From: Tubulanus polymorphus
Taxonomy: Eukaryota; Nemertea; Palaeonemertea; Tubulaniformes; Tubulanidae
Reading direction: 5' to 3'
Length of the DNA: 64,000 bases
Assembly (NCBI RefSeq): GCF_964204645.1
Contig: NC_134035.1
Coordinates: 2,058,001-2,122,000 of the forward strand
Made by a program: the position numbers and the translations under genes
The notes under the pieces: model-generated
Seen by the model: the letters and a program-made list of their open reading frames with translations, nothing else
Database searches by the model: none
What the model was told of the DNA's origin: nothing
Shown here: positions 56,341 through 64,000 of the stretch, piece after piece
How the letters are laid out: each line of letters starts with the position of its first letter
Numbering within the stretch: position 1 is the first letter of the stretch

Positions 56341-58929
56341 CAAAATGACTGTCGTGTCTGGTTTTAGGATGTTTGTCATCATTAGGAACTATAGTACCGG
56401 TATTTATTGACATTTTTGTTTGTTGATCAGGACTACATCGAACTGGATGTTAGCAAGCGTTAGAACTCACCGAGAGGATAAACAAACAATCGAACACATA
56501 TTGGGAGAACTTGACTTCAGTTATAGTGAACTTTACGAGGACTAAATATGTGACACTACCGATTTGCTTTTGAACTAAAAACAGGGCAACTGAAAAAAAA
56601 CTGCGTGGCTTCTAGAACCTGTCGTTCTCTCCCAGACGAAACTAGGAATATCCCCGATTCAAATTTACTCTTAAGCCTAATTCTTTCATAGAAAGTTGTT
56701 CCTTTAATAGTTTCAGGGCATTTTTTCTGGTTACAGTGTTAGTGGTAGTTGAATGCACTATTTTAGAGAATAAAATTTAATTTGCTCAGAATTCTTCCTT
56801 TGGCATGTGAGCCTATCGCTTTACCGGATGCTAATACATTCCGCTGACAAAAGAGTTCTATCAAAAATGGTTTGAAATTCGTTTTAAAAGGATGATCCCC
56901 TTCAAAAAACCTTAAACGATAGTAGAATTATTCATATACAATGGAATCGTATTAAACATTGAACGAAATTCGGCTAAGAAAAATATCTTTATTACTCGCA
57001 TTCCACAGTAAGATAGCAAGGCCGAGTTAGATATCTACCGTACAGTGCTGCCCCTATGAATTACGGTAGCGGAATTTCTGTGAACTAAAATAGTAGCGCA
57101 TATTTACCGCCGGAATTTAAATTTCCTTATTACGTACAATACGGACCAGTGTGGCGCCTAATTCTGATTGAATATGATACTATGAAAACGTTCTGAATTT
57201 TGTATGATATTTCCTAATTTTTTAGGTAACATATTTAATTCTTTTTAGCTAAAATTCACTTACCTATCAATTAATGTTGTATTTATATACAGAATAACTT
57301 ATTCGTTTACATTTTTGAATGATAAAATTGACAAAATGTCCATATGTCCAAAATGTCAATATTCTTTCTTCGATATATTCTAATTACGCAGAAATAATCA
57401 GGGAACATACAAACACCTGTAGCTCTCTCCCAGACCATACTAGAAATACCCCGATTCAAATTTACTCTTTCAAGGCTTATTCTTTTATAGAAAAATTGTT
57501 TGGCCAGACGTTTCAGAGCAGTTTTCAGAGTTTGAGAAATTTCCTCGGAATCCGGCCCGCAAATCGGTAATTAGTTCGTCCACTACGGCCGTTCGAAGAC
57601 TCTGGCAAGCGAGTATTATGTTAGTTAACGTTTTCCACGCTATCGTTATACATAGGGGCAGCACTAGACGGTCAAGATTAGATCGCACTATTTTTACTGT
57701 GGAGCGGGCTCAATTCAATCGCTAATTCTTTATTTACAGTGAACTATTCTCTCAATTGATAAAGACTTTAAAGCCACGATGATTTTAAATGTACGACTTT
57801 TGAATTGGGTAAAATGATAAGAATTCATCATATTTTATGTCCTCAGGGCCCGGGACGCACAGGGAGACCTCACTCCAACTTCGACTTCGCAAACACGTCA
57901 CGACACACTAGTGAGGCCGGCCAGGCCCTGACTCGACCAGTTAGTTACAATGGCTTTCTCCCGGCCACAGGCTGGGCTCTTGTGAAAAACGAGAATCTGT
58001 TAAACCAGTGTGACCAGGGGACTGAAAACTGCTGAAAACCTTTGCTGAAGCCTTTAGGCTACTATGTTAGAGTAATTGTACTGTTTTGCTCCCCTTTTCA
58101 CCCATCCTCCCTCAACCTCTCACCCCATCCTCCCTCAACCTCTCACCCCATCCTCCCTCAACCTCACCCAACCTCATCATCCCATTGTCCCCAACCTCTC
58201 ACCCCATCCTCCCTCAACCTCTCACCCCATCCTCCCCCAACCTCTCACCCCATCCTCCCCCAACTTCTCGCAGTCAGTCTCGCTGTTAATGTGATTTCAA
58301 TTTTATTTTTCAGGTTTTCCTCTGTTGGGCTGTGGTGTAAACTTCATCACGAATGCTGGACGTGGTGGACATCAACTGAAATTTATCACAGTTTTACTTC
58401 TTCAGTCAACTTCTTCCGGACTACTAGTGAACTTACCCGACTATATGTGAACTAACCGGACCATTTAGTCCATTTAGGACCATTTAGATTGATACTCATA
58501 AAAAACAGTCAGTGGTGGACTCCAGGAGGTGTTGAACTCTGTATGTGGATTTGTGGGACTCGGTGGACTACCATTACTGCTAGACAAGGGCTGGTGAGTG
58601 TGAGTAGAATTTCTTAAAAGTTTCCCAAACAATTATGAGAAAGCAGTTTATCTGTAAACACTGTTCACTGCATTTCATAAGAATTGTCTATGTGGTTATT
58701 TGAAGCAGCCTGTAATTGTGTTGCGGGAATTATAATTCAGGGTTTTTAGTAAGAGCATCAATTTCTACCTTAAAAATTAATTGAATATTAAAAATTAATT
58801 GAATATTTGACATCATTGAATAAAAATCGTTTTTGGACCGAATTTCGAGGGCGAATTTCATCAAAATTTGTGACGAAATTAAGGGGGTCAAAACACGAAA
58901 TCCTGAATATCTCATTTTAGGAGCCTCGG
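56341..58929. repeat. Higher-order tandem repeat, copy 2 (shorter)
   Basis: Resumes at GGATGTTTGTCATCATTAGG (56366) and follows the same order, but lacks the CAGCACCCC subrepeat block at its start. Landmark spacing is 3179 bp from copy 1 and 3266 bp to copy 3. The C-rich array is shorter here. Confidence 0.75.
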
Positions 58930-61900
58930 ATCCTAAATCTAACCTCATATTTGTAACCAGCACCCCAAAAAACATGTCTGCACTAAATTTTATTAAAATT
59001 GGGCCAAAAAGATATTTTGACTTTGTACCCCATTTTTGGGGTGCATATTTTGGGCATTAAAACCCTTATTTGCCCATGAAGATGAATTCCGTTTCAAAAT
59101 CTGATTGCGGATCCGGAATCTACACCTCAGAATACATATTCCTACCAAATTTCGAAGGAATCAGAGAAAAAAAAGTTTTCGCCGAAAAAAATCTCCTGGA
59201 CTAACACCTTAGATTTTTGCCATTTTTTGCCAAAAAATCGAATCTCTTCGATTTGCTTGAAATTTCAGTCATTTATATTGTCAGGGGTGCTGATTCCAAA
59301 TCTGCAATCAGATTTTGAATATCTCGAAAACTCTGGGGTCCAAGGCCTTTTGAAAATTTAGGGGTCCCCCAAAAAATTCGAATTTCTCATTTTCTGGGCC
59401 TCGGATCCTAAAAATTCGTTCAGAATTGTGATCAGCACCCCAGAATACATGTCTAACCGGAATTTCATCAAAATCGGAGACAAAAAATATTTGACTTCTG
59501 ACACTCATTTTGGGGAGTAGCCTACCTTAGATTGCCATTTCTCTGATATACCGGTAACTAGACTTAACTCTTACACTGTGTATAACTGTTTGGTGGCCTC
59601 AAATCTATTAAGTTTCATTTATATCTTTTAGGATGTTTGTCATCATTAGGATGCCGGGAATTATTGACTTTTTGAGTTTGATGATCAGGATCAGATGAAC
59701 TGGATAAATATGTGTTGGCACTGTTAGAACTCACCGGGAGGATAAACAAACAAACGAACAAATATTGGGAGAACTTGACTTCAAATTTACTCTCCTTTAA
59801 TAGTTTCCGAGCATTATTTCTGGTTACTGTGTTAGTGGTAGTTGAATGCACTATTTTAGAGAATAAAATTAAATTTGCTTGAAGTTCTTCCTTTGGCATG
59901 TGAGCTTAGCGCTTTACCGGATGCTAATACATTCCGCAGACAAAAGAGTTCTATCACAAACGGTTTGAAATTCGTTTTAGAAAGAGAATCCCCTTCTAAA
60001 AACCTTAAACGATAGTCGAATTATTCATATACAATGGAATCGTATTAGATAATCAACGAAATTCGGCTAAGAAAAATATCTGTATTGCTCGCATGCCACA
60101 GTAAGATAGCGAGGCTGAGTTAGATATTTACCGTACAGTGCTGCCCCTATGAATAACGATAGCGGAATTTCTGTGAACTAAAATAGTAGCGCATATTTAC
60201 CGCCGGAATTTAAATGTCCTTATTACGTACAGTACCGACCAGTGTGTCGTCTAATTCTGATTTAATATGATACTATGAATACGTTCTGAATTTTGTATGA
60301 TATTTCCTTATTTTTAGGTAACATATTTAATTTTTTTTAGCTAAAATTCACTTTTTTATCAATTAATATAGTATTTGTATACAGAATAAATTATTCATTT
60401 TCATTTTTTAATGATAATTTATCATCAGAATTGACAAAATGTTCATATTTTTTCTTCGATTATAGTCTATTTGCGCGCAAATAAACAGGGAACTTACAAA
60501 CACCTGTCGCTCTCTCCCAGACCATACTAGAAATACCCCGATTCAAATTAACTCTTTTAAGGCTCATTCTCTTATAGAAAAACTGTTTGGTTCGAACGTT
60601 TGAGAGCAGTTTTCAGAGTTTGAGAATTTTCCTCGGAATCCGGCCCGCAAATCGGTAATTAGTTCGTCCACTCCTGCCATTCGAAGACTCTGGCAAGCGA
60701 GTATTATGTTAGTTCACATTTTCCACGCTATCGTTATACGTAGCGGCAGCACTAGACGGTCGAGATTGAATTAATCGCGCTATTTTACTGTGGAGCGGGC
60801 TCAATTCAATCGCTAATTCTTTATTTCAGTGAACTATTCCCTCAATTGATAAAGACTTTAAAGCCGCGATGATTCTAAATGTACGAATTTTGATATTGGT
60901 AAAAAAGATAAAAATTCATACATGATATTTCATTTTCATGTCCTCAGGTACACACACAGTTTAGGGGGACCTCACTCCAGTGACTTCGCAGACACTTCAC
61001 GACAGTCAGTGGAGGCTGGGACCTACTCAAATTTAGTCTGAATCAGTCAGTCGTTGTTACTACGGGTTTCGGGTTGTTTGGGTAACGACGGCTAGGTGCT
61101 AGGCTAACAGGGACCTCACTCGGTGTCAAAAACCACTTTCTAGCCTATACGGGCCGCACTACCCTAGCCGCTTGAATTGCACATGGTGCAGCAGGCGATA
61201 GTTTCACAAATCTTGATGAACTGTTCTTCAACTTCCTCCAGCACCACATCTTGTTCAGCAAGTTACACCAGCTTTCTCCCACTGCCACAGGCTGGGCTCT
61301 TGTGTAAAACGAGAATCTGTTAATCCAGTGCCGTACTGAAAACTGCTGAAAACTTTTGCTTAAGCCTGAGTTATTGTGTTTGCTTCTCTTTTCACCCATC
61401 CTCCCCAACCTCTCACCCCATCCTCCCCAACCTCTCACCCCATCCTCCCTCAACCTCTCACCCCATCCTCCCCAACCTCTCATCCCATTGTCCCTCAACC
61501 TCTCACCCCATCCTCCCCAACCTCTCATCCCATTGTCCCTCAACCTCTCACCACATCCTCCCCAACCTCTCATCCCATCCTCCCCCAACCTCTCACCCCA
61601 TCCTCCCCAACCTCTCATCCCATACTCCCTCAACCTCTCACCCCATCCTCCCCAACCTCTCACACCATCCTCCCTCAACCTCTCACCCCATCCTCCCCAT
61701 CCTCCCTCAACCTCTCACTCCATCCTCCCTCAACCTCTCACCCTATCCTCCCCCAACCTCTCACCCCATCCTCCCCCAACTTCTCGCAGTCAGTCTCCCT
61801 GTTAATGTGATTTCAATTTTATTTTTCAGGTTTTCCTCTGTCGGGCTGTGGTTTAAATTCATCACGAATACTGGACATGGTGGACATCAACTGAAATTTA

Positions 61901-62444
61901 TCACAGTTTTACTTCTTCAGTCAACTTCTTCCGGACTACTAGTGAACTAACCCGACTATATGTGAACTAACCGGACCATTTAGTCCATTTAGGACCATTT
62001 AGATTGATACTCATAAAAAACAGTCAGTGGTGGACTCCAGGAGGTGTTGAACTCTGTATGTGGATTTGTGGGACTCGGTGGACTACCATTACTGCTAGAC
62101 AAGGGCTGGTGAGTGTGAGTAGAATTTCTTAAAAGTTTCCCAAACAATTATGAGAAAGCAGTTTATCTGTAAACACTGTTCACTGCATTTCATAAGAATT
62201 GTCAATGTGGTTATTTGAAGCAGCCTGTAATTGTGTTGCGGGAATTATAATTCAGGGTTTTTAGTAAGAGCATCAATTTCTACCTTAAAAATTAATTGAA
62301 TATTAAAAATTAATTGAATATTTGACATCATTGAATAAAAATCGTTTTTGGACCGAATTTCGAGGGCGAATTTCATCAAAATTTGTGACGAAATTAAGGG
62401 GGTCAAAACACGAAATCCTGAATATCTCATTTTAGGAGCCTCGG
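58930..62444. repeat. Higher-order tandem repeat, copy 3
   Basis: A 3515-bp unit nearly identical to the start of copy 4, including the CAGCACCCC block. No protein gene: the paired small open frames repeated at 58.8 and 62.3 kb, and at 59.3 and 62.8 kb, copy along with the repeat. Confidence 0.8.
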
Positions 62445-64000
62445 ATCCTAAATCTAACCTCATATTTGTAACCAGCACCCCAAAAAACATGTCTGCACTA
62501 AATTTTATTAAAATTGGGCCAAAAAAATATTTTGACTTTGTACCCCATTTTTGGGGTGCATATTTTGGGCATTAAAACCCTTATTTGCCCATGAAAATGA
62601 ATTCCGATTCAAAATCTGATTGCGGATCCGGAATCTACACCTCAGAATACATATTCCTACCAAATTTCGAAGGAATCAGAGAAAAAAAAGTTTTCGCCGA
62701 AAAAAATCTCCTGGACTAACACCTTAGATTTTTGCCATTTTTTGCCAAAAAATCGAATCTCTTCGATTTGCTTGAAATTTCAGTCATTTATATTGTCAGG
62801 GGTGCTGATTCCAAATCTGCAATCAAATTTTGAATATCTCGAAAACTCTGGGGTCCAAGGCCTTTTGAAAATTTAGGGGTCCCCCAAAAAATTCGAATTT
62901 CTCATTTTCTGGGCCTCGGATCCTAAAAATTCGTTCAGATTTGTGATCAGCACCCCAGAATACATGTCTAACCGGAATTTCATCAAAATCGGAGACAAAA
63001 AATATTTGACCCCTGACACTCATTTTGGGGAGTAGCCTACCTTAGATTGCCATTTCTCTGATATACCGGTAACTAGACTTAACTCTTACACTGTGTATAA
63101 CTGTTTGGTGGCCTCAAATCTATTAAGTTTCATTTATATCTTTTAGGATGTTTGTCATCATTAGGATGCCGGGAATTATTGACTTTTTGAGTTTGATGAT
63201 CAGGATCAGATGAACTGGATAAATATGTGTTGGCAGTGTTAGAACTCACCGGGAGGATAAACAAACAAACGAACAAATATTGGGAGAACTTGACTTCAAA
63301 TTTACTCTCCTTTAATAGTTTCCGAGCATTATTTCTGGTTACTGTGTTAGTGGTAGTTGAATGCACTATTTTAGAGAATAAAATTAAATTTGCTTGAAGT
63401 TCTTCATTTGGCATGTGAGCTTAGCGCTTTACCGGATGCTAATACACTCCGCAGACAAAAGAGTTCTATCACAAACGGTTTGAAATTCGTTTTAGAAAGA
63501 GAATCCCCTTCTAAAAACCTTAAACGATAGTCGAATTATTCATATACAATGGAATCGTATTAGATAATCAACGAAATTCGGCTAAGAAAAATATCTGTAT
63601 TGCTCGCATGCCACAGTAAGATAGCGAGGCTGAGTTAGATATTTACCGTACAGTGCTGCCCCTATGAATAACGATAGCGGAATTTCTGTGAACTAAAATA
63701 GTAGCGCATATTTACCGCCGGAATTTAAATGTCCTTATTACGTACAGTACCGACCAGTGTGTCGTCTAATTCTGATTTAATATGATACTATGAATACGTT
63801 CTGAATTTTGTATGATATTTCATTATTTTTAGGTAACATATTTAATTTTTTTTAGCTAAAATTCACTTACTTATCAATTAATATAGTATTTGTATACAGA
63901 ATAAATTATTCATTTTCATTTTTTAATGATAATTTATCATCAGTATTGACAAAATGTTCATATTTTTTCTTCGATTATAGTCTATTTGCGCGCAAATAAA
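62445..64000. repeat. Higher-order tandem repeat, copy 4 (cut by window end)
   Basis: Matches copy 3 with only scattered single-base changes, implying very recent duplication. Continues past the window. Confidence 0.8.

Overview
This window is animal nuclear DNA: AT-rich, intron-dense and packed with tandem repeats and small DNA transposons. Nothing looks bacterial or viral (no operons or Shine-Dalgarno sites, and nearly all open frames are short shadows). The MITE types, palindromic foldbacks and minisatellites suggest a marine invertebrate, possibly lophotrochozoan; I cannot name the species.

3.8-27.1 kb holds one plus-strand gene read by eye as 47 coding exons, about 814 aa if all are used. 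Forty-two exons are 54 nt or shorter. Forty-four have a length divisible by three with phase-0 borders on both sides; only the three junctions around 23.3-26.3 kb use phase 1. The gene grew by exon duplication: a six-exon cassette occurs three times (period about 1.71 kb) and a two-exon unit three times (period about 650 bp). The predicted protein is Ala/Thr/Lys/Pro-rich with many basic NLS-like motifs and an acidic Pro-Glu repeat before a unique C-terminus. I do not recognise the family. A 36-bp hairpin, improved by G-U pairs on the coding strand, covers its stop codon. An inverted, rearranged copy of its 3' half lies at 31.8-33.7 kb on the minus strand.

27.1-39.2 kb is mainly repeats: a 157-bp array, short GT/CT-rich arrays, a 0.45-kb pyrimidine tract ahead of a candidate exon, 3.7 kb of a 39-bp hairpin-forming minisatellite, and about 21 copies of a 28-bp repeat.

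40.1-49.6 kb looks like a spliced transcript unit whose exons are built from a 29-bp minisatellite. Eight tandem exons share the same ends and are separated by near-identical 101-nt introns. Their lengths differ by multiples of 29 nt, so no frame survives splicing, although the repeat is open in all three forward frames. A non-coding RNA is the best reading.

52.5-64 kb is a higher-order tandem repeat (3.2-3.5 kb period) with conserved splice-like sites and C-rich 22-bp minisatellites directly upstream of 3' splice sites.

0-3.8 kb, and the large introns at 9.8-13.2 and 24-26 kb, hold MITEs (piggyBac-like, Harbinger-like, hAT-like), palindromic foldbacks and three elements with a hammerhead-like CTGANGA / 6-bp stem / GAAAC layout. 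All exon calls are sequence-only; transcript data would settle them.
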